From Pradoshia eiseniae (GTDB lineage: Bacteria > Bacillota > Bacilli > Bacillales > Pradoshiaceae), in NCBI RefSeq assembly GCF_002946355.1, contig NZ_PKOZ01000001.1, positions 791,931 through 855,930 of the forward strand: 64,000 nt of DNA. Reading direction: 5' to 3'. Position 1 is the stretch's first letter; every line of letters begins with the position of its first letter. Below, one piece after another: positions 45,200-53,691 of this stretch. Made by a program: the position numbers and the translations under genes. The notes beneath the pieces were generated by a model. The model made no database searches. It had not been told where the DNA came from and saw only the letters and a list, made by a program, of their open reading frames with translations.

Positions 45200-46105
45200 A
45201 TGTTTCGAAATGTGGCCGAGCTTGTTGAGCTGGCACAATCCAATAAAGTAAAAATTGCCGAGATTATGATTCAGCAGGAAATGGAAGTATCTGAGCGGTC
45301 AAGGGAAGATATCATCGCTCAAATGGATCAAAATCTTTCCGTTATGGAACAGGCAATAGAAAGAGGCCTGAAGGGGGTTAAGTCTCATTCCGGATTAACC
45401 GGCGGAGACGCGGTATTAATCCAAAATTATCTTCAATCCGGAAAATCACTGTCCGGAAATCTTTTGTTAGATGCCGTCAGCAAAGCGGTGGCAACGAATG
45501 AAGTAAATGCCGCAATGGGTGTCATTTGCGCGACACCTACAGCGGGTTCGGCTGGTGTTGTTCCAGGAACCTTATTTGCTGTAAAAGAACAACTTAACCC
45601 GACTCGAATGGAAATGATTGAATTTCTCTTTACAACGGCGGCATTCGGATTTGTGGTCGCTAATAATGCCTCCATCTCAGGTGCGGCTGGGGGTTGCCAG
45701 GCAGAGGTAGGCTCTGCCAGTGCTATGGCCGCTGCTGCTATCGTTGAGATGGCCGGCGGAACACCACAGCAATCTGCAGAAGCCTTTGCGATAACCATGA
45801 AAAATATGCTCGGATTGGTGTGCGACCCAGTCGCAGGGCTAGTCGAAGTTCCATGTGTGAAACGGAATGCGATGGGAGCCTCCAACGCCATCACGGCTGC
45901 TGACATGGCATTGGCTGGTGTGACAAGCCGCATTCCTTGTGATGAGGTCATTAGTGCGATGTATGAAATCGGCAAATCTATGCCATCTGCTCTCCGTGAA
46001 ACGGCAGAAGGCGGACTTGCTGCCACACCAACTGGGCGCAGACTGGAAGAAGAGATATTCGGTAAACCAAAAGCCAAATTAGTCGATTATTTATTGACAA
46101 AATAA
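45200..46105 (+). CDS. sdaAA: L-serine dehydratase, alpha subunit
   Basis: 301 residues. The catalytic iron-sulfur subunit. Cluster ligands are the Cys in GAAGGCQAEVGSASA (about 169), GLVCDPVAG (about 213) and VEVPCVKRNA (about 223); SHSGLTGGD near 63 and ATPTAGSAGVVPG near 111 are typical. Last gene of the operon, followed by a terminator. Together with the permease-like protein it would let the cell use serine as carbon and nitrogen source under CcpA control. Confidence 0.96.
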   Translation: MFRNVAELVELAQSNKVKIAEIMIQQEMEVSERSREDIIAQMDQNLSVMEQAIERGLKGVKSHSGLTGGDAVLIQNYLQSGKSLSGNLLLDAVSKAVATNEVNAAMGVICATPTAGSAGVVPGTLFAVKEQLNPTRMEMIEFLFTTAAFGFVVANNASISGAAGGCQAEVGSASAMAAAAIVEMAGGTPQQSAEAFAITMKNMLGLVCDPVAGLVEVPCVKRNAMGASNAITAADMALAGVTSRIPCDEVISAMYEIGKSMPSALRETAEGGLAATPTGRRLEEEIFGKPKAKLVDYLLTK

Positions 46106-46109
46106 GAGT

Positions 46110-46153
46110 CGCCTGCCTGCATCCTATTAAGATGCAGGCGGGTGTTTTTTTAT
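46110..46153 (+). terminator. sda operon terminator
   Basis: CGCCTGC..TGCATC…GATGCAGGCGGGTG stem followed by seven T. Confidence 0.88.
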
Positions 46154-46440
46154 TTTGAGCGGATGTTTACAGATAGATTGTATAATATTTTTGCTAAATA
46201 ACAATCAACTAGAATTCCATAAATCACGTGAACTTAAGGGTGATACATGGTGAAAACCTAATCTATCAAGCAGGATTTGATTGAGTGGCTTAGTCATGAT
46301 TGATTGTTTGTGGCATTTCAGTTGGAATAATCAGATGCTGTGGACCTTGTAATGGATACGTAAAAATCAAGGTTATTTTTGAACGTTCTATAACAAACTA
46401 TGAGCTAGATAAAATAAAAGTATCAGAATTTATTTTATAT
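46154..46440. other. intergenic stretch
   Basis: About 290 bases. A 47-codon TTG frame ending near 46442 overlaps the adh promoter and lacks a ribosome-binding site, so I do not call it. No structured RNA seen. Confidence 0.4.
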
Positions 46441-46449
46441 TGATATAAT
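46441..46449 (+). promoter_or_regulatory. extended -10 promoter of the alcohol dehydrogenase
   Basis: TGATATAAT fits the extended -10 form TGnTATAAT. No good -35 is present (TATCAG at 17 bases). The start would be near 46456, 59 bases before TTG 46515. Confidence 0.55.
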
Positions 46450-46514
46450 TTATATAGGGCAAACAAAGCTTTTTGCATGAAAACAAACTTTCAAGAAAAA
46501 TAGGAGGGAATGTT

Positions 46515-47603
46515 TTGAAAATTAAAGCAGCAGTAACCCATGGTCTTGGTGAGGATTTCAAAATAGAGGAGCTTGAGTTATCTGATCCAAAGCCGAATGA
46601 AGTCTTGATTAAAATCGTTGCATCAGGTGTTTGTCACACAGATGCAGTGGCACGGGATTTGGGGCTTTCTCCTTTTCCGGCCGTGTTTGGGCACGAAGGT
46701 TCAGGTATCGTTGAAAAAGTGGGAAGCAGCGTTCGTACAGTTGAGCCGGGCGACCATGTTGTCTTGTCCTTCTCCTATTGCGGACATTGCGAAAACTGTC
46801 TGACAGGGCATCCGGGAACCTGTATCGATTTCAATGAACTAAATTTCGGCGGGAAGATGGAAGACCATTCACACCGTTTGCATCAGCATGATCACGGGGT
46901 ATCCAGCTTCTTTGGGCAGTCCTCATTTGGTACATACGCGATTGCCAATGAACGCAATGTCGTCAAAGTTGATAAAGAAGTCAATCTAGAATTATTAGGG
47001 CCGCTTGGCTGTGGCATTCAAACAGGAGCAGGTACCGTATTAAATCAATTTAAACCTAAGTTTGGAGAATCGATTGTCATCTTTGGTGCCGGTTCAGTCG
47101 GTCTAAGTGCGGTAATGGCTGCCAAGATTGTGGGCTGTAAGCATATCATTGCTGTAGATATTCATACTAATCGTCTAGAGCTGGCGAAAGAATTAGGGGC
47201 TACATTAACGCTAAATGGCAATGAAGTAGATGTTGTGAAAGAGATTAAAGAAGCAACAAATGGCGGATCTCATTATGCCATTGATACGACAGGTGTACCT
47301 GAGGTTGTAAAACAAGGTCTGCTTGGCTTGCGCCCTCTTGGTCAATTGGCTATCGTAGGCGTGACAGGGGATATGACATTCAATGTGCATGAATATATTA
47401 TGGCCGAAGGGAAAACACTTGTAGGAGTTATTGAAGGAGATGCAGTCCCTCAGTTGTTTATTCCTGAACTGGTGGATTACTATAAAAAAGGGATGTTCCC
47501 ATTTGATAAACTAGTAGAGTTTTATGACTTTGAACAAATCAATGAGGCGTTTGAAGACTCTTTAAGCGGGAAATCCATTAAACCGATATTACGAATGAAT
47601 TAA
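46515..47603 (+). CDS. zinc-dependent aryl/benzyl-type alcohol dehydrogenase
   Basis: 362 residues, medium-chain dehydrogenase. Catalytic zinc ligands lie in GVCHTDA and FGHEGSG; structural zinc cysteines in CGHCENCLTGHPGTC. The Rossmann motif GAGSVGLSAVMAAKIVG near 194 and the Asp after it (VDIHTNR) indicate NAD. It resembles aryl-alcohol dehydrogenases (GCGIQTGAGTVLN). A His-rich insert (HSHRLHQHDH near 118) is notable. TTG 46515 has AGGAGGG; the upstream ATG 46473 has no site. Substrate uncertain. Confidence 0.9.
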   Translation: MKIKAAVTHGLGEDFKIEELELSDPKPNEVLIKIVASGVCHTDAVARDLGLSPFPAVFGHEGSGIVEKVGSSVRTVEPGDHVVLSFSYCGHCENCLTGHPGTCIDFNELNFGGKMEDHSHRLHQHDHGVSSFFGQSSFGTYAIANERNVVKVDKEVNLELLGPLGCGIQTGAGTVLNQFKPKFGESIVIFGAGSVGLSAVMAAKIVGCKHIIAVDIHTNRLELAKELGATLTLNGNEVDVVKEIKEATNGGSHYAIDTTGVPEVVKQGLLGLRPLGQLAIVGVTGDMTFNVHEYIMAEGKTLVGVIEGDAVPQLFIPELVDYYKKGMFPFDKLVEFYDFEQINEAFEDSLSGKSIKPILRMN

Positions 47604-47619
47604 TTAAGTAAGCAGCTGA

Positions 47620-47668
47620 TTGGCTGGTTTGAGCTGGTATTAACCTGACTTAAACCAGCCAATTTTTG
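47620..47668 (+). terminator. terminator after alcohol dehydrogenase
   Basis: TTGGCTGGTTT…AAACCAGCCAA stem, long loop, then TTTTTG. Confidence 0.8.
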
Positions 47669-47721
47669 CTTCATGTGGCAGTGGCAGATATTCTCATCAA
47701 TCCTCTGTTTTAATCCGGAGC

Positions 47722-47919
47722 ATGAGTCGTTTTATACTTGTCCCAATTGCTATCAATAACTTTTCAAGTCAAGGCTGGGATCCATTACTGGCATTGGCAT
47801 TTGTCCATTCCTTCGCATTAGCTGGTGCTATATTAGCGATTTGGGATGGTGTATGTTCTGCTTTCATAACCAATAACGATAAATCTAATCGGAAGGAAGG
47901 TTGGAGTTGTATTACATAA
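47722..47919 (+). pseudogene. remnant of a PTS EIIC-type permease
   Basis: A 65-codon frame with membrane-protein character: FILVPIAINNFSSQGWDPLLALAFVHSFALAGAILAIW resembles a segment of glucose/beta-glucoside PTS EIIC domains (…NF…G.DPLL.A.F.ANFAQAGA.LAVF). Upstream and downstream parts of the domain are absent. It has only a poor start signal (GGAG one base from ATG). I read it as a gene fragment; the family call is moderate. Confidence 0.4.
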
Positions 47920-48598
47920 TATTATTATGTTAACAGCAGTTGGTTAGCTATCTACAATAAATATGATATGGATTGAAAAGACTAACCAAAACTATTGTAA
48001 AGTAGCCAAACGAGAAAAGGTTAAGAAAAATAGGCAGGTGGAAGAAAGTCCAATAACTTTTATTAGATATATTGATAGGAACTTTTCTCCTTTATAAATG
48101 AAATATGCAGAAATCTACACATCAATTAGTAGAATGCTGGACATTATGTCACTGGAACTCTCTCACCCTTTAGGGTGGCTAAATGGGGGGATCGAGAAAA
48201 ATAGTACCATCTTTTGAAAGTCGGCTCCTCTGCAAGATTATAATAACTGCATGTACAATTAGATAAATTCGTTCAATCGCAAAAGCAGAAGTCCCTTTTC
48301 TTATGAGCAGGCTTAAAGCTTCACTGACAGCACTGGTCAATTTGGATTCATGACGAGAGAATCCTGCTGTAATGGAAGTCCCTTATGATGTAGGTGAATC
48401 TCTATGATGAACCATAGAAGTAAGCTGAAATGTTAAGTGTGTTTTGGGAAAAGCGGAAACCTTGAGGCCTCATAAGGAGCAGCCTGTTCAGAAAGGGTAA
48501 GTACGGGAAAAACATTATTAGGATGTCAGTATGATTGTTATTTATTTTTAATAAACTTTATATTTTACATCAGGTAAAAATATGTTGTCAATAAAAAT
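47920..48598. other. degenerate non-coding stretch
   Basis: About 680 bases without a supportable gene. A 68-codon open frame on the minus strand (48179-48382; …FAIERIYLIVHAVIII…) has no normal start and may be a fragment. Plus-strand sequence at 48290-48500 looks like decayed coding DNA. No mobile-element ends seen. Confidence 0.4.
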
Positions 48599-48627
48599 TT
48601 GTTAATACGCTGGAGAAATGTTATAAT
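48599..48627 (+). promoter_or_regulatory. SigA promoter of the 284-aa gene
   Basis: TTGTTA (48599-48604), 17 bases, TATAAT (48622-48627). Leader of about 165 bases precedes the gene; no riboswitch recognised in it. Confidence 0.65.
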
Positions 48628-48799
48628 AATCTTACAATTGTTTTTTGAGCGTATCTGCTGGACTTTTTTGCAGATTGGTTAAGTTAAACTTAAAGGAATC
48701 CAAACAGATGTGTGAGCTTGAAAGTGAGTAAGAATAAAAATATTCTATCTGCCATATCGGTGATGAAGTGAAATTTTTATTCTACAAGGAGGAAAAAGA

Positions 48800-49654
48800 A
48801 TGAATCTAATCAATAAGAAAGTTACACACAAGCAGTTTGGCGAAGGTAGTATCGTTAATCAAAATGATACTAGTGTTGAAATCCATTTCGAGTCGGAAAA
48901 TAAACGTTTTGTTTTCCCTGATGTATTTGGAAAACACTTGAAGCTGCATGATACAACTGATGCTAAATTAATCGATGAAATTATACAAGAGAAAGAAATG
49001 AAACAAAAAGAGGAAGAATTAAAGAAGGAAGAAGACAAAGAGCTTCATCGAAAGAAGCTGGTTCTTCGCTGGGAGCATGAGAAACTGATGAAGAATCACA
49101 AGCTTCATCCTGAGTCCCAAATGGTTTTCTGGTGTGACACGGAAGAACAGAGTGATGCCTTGTCAGAGTGGAAGGTCTTTTCCGGAGAAATAAAAAGCGG
49201 GAATAACAAGGGGAATCCAAACAAGCCAATCCGCTTGCACCAAAATAGTGCGGTCCTGTTAACAAGAAGAGATGCAAGCATGTCTGAAGAAGACAGACAA
49301 ATTATCGGTGTCTATATGGTGCATGAGGATTTTATCGGCAAGCTATGTGAGGATGGAGAAATCCCAGCCCATTCCAAATATCGAATTCAACTCTCAGAAC
49401 AGGAATCAAACGAATTGCTCTTTTGGAATTATTATGTAAATGGTAACTCTCCCGAAAAAGTCTCATGGAAAACAGGGAAATATCGTTATTTTGAAAATTT
49501 ATGGCTGGCTCAAATTTTGCTTGATATTATTTCCTTGAAAACGGACCCAGAGGAAAAAGAGCTGGCTTCTCAATTTTTTAATCATTTTTGTAAAATGAAT
49601 CAGATAGCAGCGCAAGAGTTACCAGAACCTAATGGAGCTTTAATGCGTGTATAA
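48800..49654 (+). CDS. Tudor-like/PUA-like hypothetical protein
   Basis: 284 residues. The N-terminus (about 5-50, NKKVTHKQFGEGSIVNQNDTSVEIHFES) is a small beta-barrel like that at the PcrA/UvrD C-terminus. A Glu/Lys-rich coiled coil follows (about 60-100). The rest has FWCDTEEQSDALSEWKVFSGEIKSG and LLTRRDASMSEEDRQIIGVYMVHEDF, the tone of PUA/EVE-like barrels. Similar Firmicute proteins exist, some mislabelled malate synthase; none characterised to my knowledge. Strong AAGGAGGA site. Confidence 0.8.
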   Translation: MNLINKKVTHKQFGEGSIVNQNDTSVEIHFESENKRFVFPDVFGKHLKLHDTTDAKLIDEIIQEKEMKQKEEELKKEEDKELHRKKLVLRWEHEKLMKNHKLHPESQMVFWCDTEEQSDALSEWKVFSGEIKSGNNKGNPNKPIRLHQNSAVLLTRRDASMSEEDRQIIGVYMVHEDFIGKLCEDGEIPAHSKYRIQLSEQESNELLFWNYYVNGNSPEKVSWKTGKYRYFENLWLAQILLDIISLKTDPEEKELASQFFNHFCKMNQIAAQELPEPNGALMRV

Positions 49655-50225
49655 AGGCTGTCAACAGGCGAACTATAGAAAGAATGGTTAGCCTGCTATC
49701 TATTTTATTTTCTATATGGAATATCTAAAGAAGGGTTACCCTTAAATGTCAGTGTTCACTGATTAATGGGGTAACCCTTTTATCGTTCTTTAGCTAAAGG
49801 AACATTAGGCTAGAGAAGCGATATTATTTCTGATTTGAGTTATACAACCAATATGGCCTCTCATCTTCTGTGGATTTCATTTATAGACTAACAAGGGGTT
49901 GGTCTAGGTAGGAATAAGGTCGGTTGCCTGAAAGTACAAAGCTGAAACTTCCTACATAGAGAATATTGAAAAGTAGAGTGTTTTTATGTTCCCTCAAACG
50001 AATTGTTTAGGGGATTTTTATTTTGGCACTCTGATTACTACCTGAGCAGGATATCTAGTAGCGGGAGTACTTCCTCTTGCACCTAGAGGCAGATCCTTTC
50101 TCGTAAAACAGTGTTATGTGAAAAGATAAACGGTTGATAGAGCTTGGCAGATAATAAATGTGAAAAGGAGTGGAATACTAATACCTCTCCGTTCTTTCCT
50201 AATGTATATATGTTTGATATATTTA
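49655..50225. other. intergenic stretch with terminators
   Basis: About 570 bases with no gene. Contains a terminator (49731-49783) and a second weaker hairpin, TCCCTCAAACGAATTGTTTAGGGGA with T-run, near 49991-50020, which again has no gene in front of it. Confidence 0.5.
49731..49783 (+). terminator. terminator after 284-aa gene
   Basis: AAGGGTTACCC…GGGGTAACCCTTTTA stem with a 26-base loop. Loop sequence is similar to that of the hairpin at 63823-63850. Confidence 0.75.
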
Positions 50226-50247
50226 TATTACAAGTAAACTTGTAATA
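50226..50247. promoter_or_regulatory. palindromic operator of the ArsR-type gene
   Basis: TATTACAAG-taaa-CTTGTAATA, nine-base perfect arms, 21 bases ahead of the regulator start. Typical placement for autorepression by an ArsR-family protein. Confidence 0.7.
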
Positions 50248-50268
50248 AAGCGGCATCTGGAGGTCAGT

Positions 50269-51180
50269 ATGAAGGATTTACATTTAACTGTGGATAATGC
50301 TCTTGAGGTATGTAAGGCCTTATCACACGAACACAGAATGAATATATTGAAAATTTTAAGCACAGGTCCTCATAATGTTAATGAGCTATCAGAAAAGCTC
50401 GGTATTCCGTTTTCAACTACTGCTGTTAATGTCAAGAAATTAGAGGATATGGATTTGATTATTAGTGAGCTGGTCCCTGGCAGAGGGACGCAAAAGGTGA
50501 ATTCCAAAAATTTCGATAGAATTATCATTGATTTATCACCAAGTGAGGTTGAGTTGGAGAAAAACTTAATATCCATTGATATGCCGATTGGAGAATATGT
50601 CGATTGTAAAGCAGAACCTAGCTGTGGTTTGGTTGGTGATAATGATTATATCGGGATGCAAGATGACCCGCGGTCTTTTTATGAAACGAATCGGAGAGAG
50701 GCTGAGCTTCTTTATTTTAAAGCGGGGTATGTAGAGTACCGCTATCCAAATCGGACGCCATATGGTTCTAGCGTTTCGGAGCTGGAATTCACTCTGGAAA
50801 TATGTTCAGAGGCTCCATATCACAAAAATGATTGGCCCTCAGATATCACGATGTGGATCAATGGAATAGAGGTTGGAACGTGGACATCACCTGGTGATTT
50901 TGGAGGGGAAAGAGGCTTTAATACACCAAAATGGTGGAGCCTTCACTTTACTCAATACGGATTATTAAAGAATTGGAAAGTTACCGAAACAGGGACTTTT
51001 TTAGATGGAAATAAAATTTCCGATGTAAGAATCAAGGATCTTCAAATCACTAAAAATCCATATATTTCTTTAAAAATAGGAATAAAAGAAGAAGCGACCA
51101 ATATAGGTGGAATTAATTTATTCGGCACGAATTTCGGCAACTATAGTCAAGGTATTGTTATGAATTTGCGTTATTTATAA
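50269..51180 (+). CDS. ArsR-type regulator with large C-terminal domain
   Basis: 303 residues. An ArsR winged helix at 8-80 (ALEVCKALSHEHRMNILKIL, SEKLGIPFSTTAVNVKKLE) is fused to about 200 beta-rich residues: ITMWINGIEVGTWTSPGDFGGERG and LKIGIKEEATNIGGINLFGTNFGNYSQ. No metal-site cysteine motif is present. The extra domain probably senses a sugar or glycoside, since a sugar ABC transporter and a GH2 hydrolase follow. TCTGGAGGT before ATG. Confidence 0.82.
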   Translation: MKDLHLTVDNALEVCKALSHEHRMNILKILSTGPHNVNELSEKLGIPFSTTAVNVKKLEDMDLIISELVPGRGTQKVNSKNFDRIIIDLSPSEVELEKNLISIDMPIGEYVDCKAEPSCGLVGDNDYIGMQDDPRSFYETNRREAELLYFKAGYVEYRYPNRTPYGSSVSELEFTLEICSEAPYHKNDWPSDITMWINGIEVGTWTSPGDFGGERGFNTPKWWSLHFTQYGLLKNWKVTETGTFLDGNKISDVRIKDLQITKNPYISLKIGIKEEATNIGGINLFGTNFGNYSQGIVMNLRYL

Positions 51181-51192
51181 TGTTATTGTTTT

Positions 51193-51231
51193 AGGGATTA
51201 TCTCTTTTTAAGAGCCATAATCCTTTTTTTG
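51193..51231 (+). terminator. terminator after regulator gene
   Basis: GGGATTATCTCTT…AAGAGCCATAATCC stem, then seven T. It separates the regulator from the transporter operon, which must have its own promoter. Confidence 0.8.
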
Positions 51232-51357
51232 TTTGCATGGATATACCCTTTCATTATCATTGTTACAAATTTATATATATTATTTTAATAATTATTGAAA
51301 TAAAAAAGGAATTATTGTACGATTAATTATGTAAAATATTATCGGAGGTGGGTATAA

Positions 51358-52629
51358 ATGGTTGGTTCTTTGAAAAGGCTTTCATTTCTTGTGTTAGGTT
51401 TTATTTTACTATTAGCTGGTTGTTCTTCTGGAGAATCTGACAGTGCTTCAGGCTCGAATGACGGTGTAACTAAACTTAGCTATTGGGTGCCTTTTAGCGG
51501 TTCAGACGGTGAATTTATGCAAGATATGGTTAAAGAGTTTAATAGCTCTCAAGATGAGATTGAAGTTGAGTTTATGAATAACAATTGGGAGGATTATTAT
51601 ACAAAATTCAAAACCTCTCTCGTTTCCAATACTGCACCAGACGTAGCTGTTGCGCATGTATCCAGATTAGGTGAACTTCTTCCAACCGGAAAGCTTGAAT
51701 CTTTAGATGATTTAGCTAAAGAGGCTGATTTGGATTGGTCAACCTTCGGTGATAATCAATTAGATGCCGTAACTCGAGATGGTAATCATGTTGCCGTACC
51801 ACTTGATACTCATGCTGTCATTATGTTTTACAATAAAACTTTATTAAAAGATGCTGGGCTTTTAAATGAAGATGGAACGATCAAAATGGAGCAGGGGGCT
51901 GAGGGCTTTACCGAGATGTTAAGAACGTTAAAAGACGAACTCCCTGAAGGTGTATCTCCAATGGTCATCGGTAGTAATAATGTATTTACTTTCTGGATTT
52001 GGCATGCACTCATCAGTCAACAAGGGTCTACATATATAGAAGATGGGAAAGTAACAATTGACACCCCTGAAGGTAAAGAGGCTATGAATCTATTGAAAAC
52101 TTGGTTGGATGAAGGTCTAATTCAGGCTGATATTGGTGATAATAGCTACGATATTTTTAAAACACAGGATGCGGCTGTAACATTCTCGGGAGTATGGGCA
52201 ACAGGTAATTTTGAAACTGAAGAATCATTAGATTTTGCAGCTGTTCCATTCCCGCAACTCTTTGACCAGCCAGGTGCTTGGGGTGATTCTCATACTATTG
52301 TCGTACCTAAACAAGATGATAAAGAAAAACAAGTAGCAGCTGTTAAGTTTGCTGATTGGTTAGCTGAAAACGGACAAATGTGGGCAAAGGCAGGACATGT
52401 ACCAGTTAAGCCTTCCGTTATCGATTCAGCAGAATATAAGGAAATGCCGTATCGTGCTGATTATGCGAACGTAATGGATGATGTCAACTATATGCCGGAA
52501 AATGATCAGCTAACGGCTGTCAATGATGCTATTTTAGAATCACTTGTGAAAGTTAATTATGGACAAATTTCCGTGGACAAAGGGTTGAAGGAAGCTCAAC
52601 AAAAAGTAGAAGAACTTGTTGGCAAGTAA
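51358..52629 (+). CDS. sugar ABC transporter substrate-binding lipoprotein
   Basis: 423 residues, family 1 extracellular solute-binding protein. Signal peptide with lipobox LLLAGC (Cys22) and Ser/Gly linker; LSYWVPFSGSDGEFMQDMVKEFN starts the mature fold. Binds an oligosaccharide, probably the substrate of the GH2 enzyme three genes on. Lies ahead of two permeases, with a strong hairpin after its stop. ATG 51358 has ATCGGAGGTGGG. Confidence 0.92.
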   Translation: MVGSLKRLSFLVLGFILLLAGCSSGESDSASGSNDGVTKLSYWVPFSGSDGEFMQDMVKEFNSSQDEIEVEFMNNNWEDYYTKFKTSLVSNTAPDVAVAHVSRLGELLPTGKLESLDDLAKEADLDWSTFGDNQLDAVTRDGNHVAVPLDTHAVIMFYNKTLLKDAGLLNEDGTIKMEQGAEGFTEMLRTLKDELPEGVSPMVIGSNNVFTFWIWHALISQQGSTYIEDGKVTIDTPEGKEAMNLLKTWLDEGLIQADIGDNSYDIFKTQDAAVTFSGVWATGNFETEESLDFAAVPFPQLFDQPGAWGDSHTIVVPKQDDKEKQVAAVKFADWLAENGQMWAKAGHVPVKPSVIDSAEYKEMPYRADYANVMDDVNYMPENDQLTAVNDAILESLVKVNYGQISVDKGLKEAQQKVEELVGK

Positions 52630-52638
52630 AAAATCACA

Positions 52639-52677
52639 AACCATAATGTGGAATGTTTGCATTCCGCATTATGGTTT
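52639..52677 (+). promoter_or_regulatory. intercistronic hairpin without T-run
   Basis: AACCATAATGTGGAAT-gtttgc-ATTCCGCATTATGGTT, a 16-bp stem with no following T-run (TTATC). Such hairpins between a binding-protein gene and its permeases stabilise the upstream mRNA and give more binding protein than permease. Confidence 0.65.
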
Positions 52678-52733
52678 ATCTATAAGGGCTATTGAATTCT
52701 AATAGTTTTTTCTACGAAGGAGTGATTACTAAA

Positions 52734-53666
52734 ATGAGAGATTCTACTATTGATCATACGAGTAAACCAGCGAAAAAAAGAAGAAAACCTTTAAGAAATA
52801 AGGTGAATAGCTATCTAGCAGCATTGCTATTCCTGGCTCCTTTTATGGTTTTATATTTATGGTTTTGGATTTATCCAATTATTAAAGGATTTTTAACGAG
52901 CTTGACCACTGGGGCCTTTGGGGTTAATGAAACCTTTGCCGGTCTAGGCAATTACAAATATATGCTGTCAGATGATAAGTTTTGGTCTTCATTCGGTAAC
53001 ACACTGTACTTTGTATTAATCTCCACACCTTCGATTGTCATTATTGGTTTGCTTATGGCGCTCCTCGTGAACATGAAATTAAAAGGTACGACGTTTTTAA
53101 GAAGTGCTTTCTTTATGCCCTATATGTTATCTATTTCTGTTGTCGGAAGTATTTGGGTGTTTATTTTGCAATCGAATACAGGGCTTTTAGCAGAAACGCT
53201 AGAGTTAATTGGGATAAACATGAGTGTTTCCTGGTTTGGCAGTTGGGGGATGGGGTGGCTTTCCATCTTGCTCGCAACGCTTTGGTGGACAGTTGGGTTT
53301 AATATGATTTTATTCTTAGCAGGACTACAAGAAATTCCGGATGAATTATATGAAGCTGCTGATATTGACGGGGCAAGCAGCTGGGAGAAATTCCGCTATA
53401 TTACATTTCCATCTTTAAGAGGAGTAACAGCTATAGTTGTTCTGCTTCAAACGATTGCTTCATTTAAACTTTTCGGACAAACATTCCTTATTACAAACGG
53501 TGGTCCAGGTACATCCACCACTCCACTCGTTCACTATATTTATCAAATAGCTTTTAGGCAATGGGATATGGGATATGCCTCTGCCGTTTCATTCGTACTA
53601 TTTTTAGCCGTGTCATTCATTTCCTTGATTCAATATAAGGTACTTATGAAGAAAGAGAAACATTGA
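52734..53666 (+). CDS. sugar ABC permease 1 (MalF/UgpA type)
   Basis: 310 residues, six membrane helices. The EAA loop EAADIDGASSWEKFRYITFPSL near 218 contacts the ATPase. ATG 52734 follows AAGGAGTGA; an in-frame start at 52692 has none. Partner of the next gene. Confidence 0.92.
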   Translation: MRDSTIDHTSKPAKKRRKPLRNKVNSYLAALLFLAPFMVLYLWFWIYPIIKGFLTSLTTGAFGVNETFAGLGNYKYMLSDDKFWSSFGNTLYFVLISTPSIVIIGLLMALLVNMKLKGTTFLRSAFFMPYMLSISVVGSIWVFILQSNTGLLAETLELIGINMSVSWFGSWGMGWLSILLATLWWTVGFNMILFLAGLQEIPDELYEAADIDGASSWEKFRYITFPSLRGVTAIVVLLQTIASFKLFGQTFLITNGGPGTSTTPLVHYIYQIAFRQWDMGYASAVSFVLFLAVSFISLIQYKVLMKKEKH

Positions 53667-53691
53667 AAGGCCAATTGGAGGTGGGATGATA

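Noticed and set aside
46300-46442. 47-codon TTG frame with several Cys ahead of the alcohol dehydrogenase
   Set aside because: No ribosome-binding site, and it overlaps the extended -10 promoter; probably chance.
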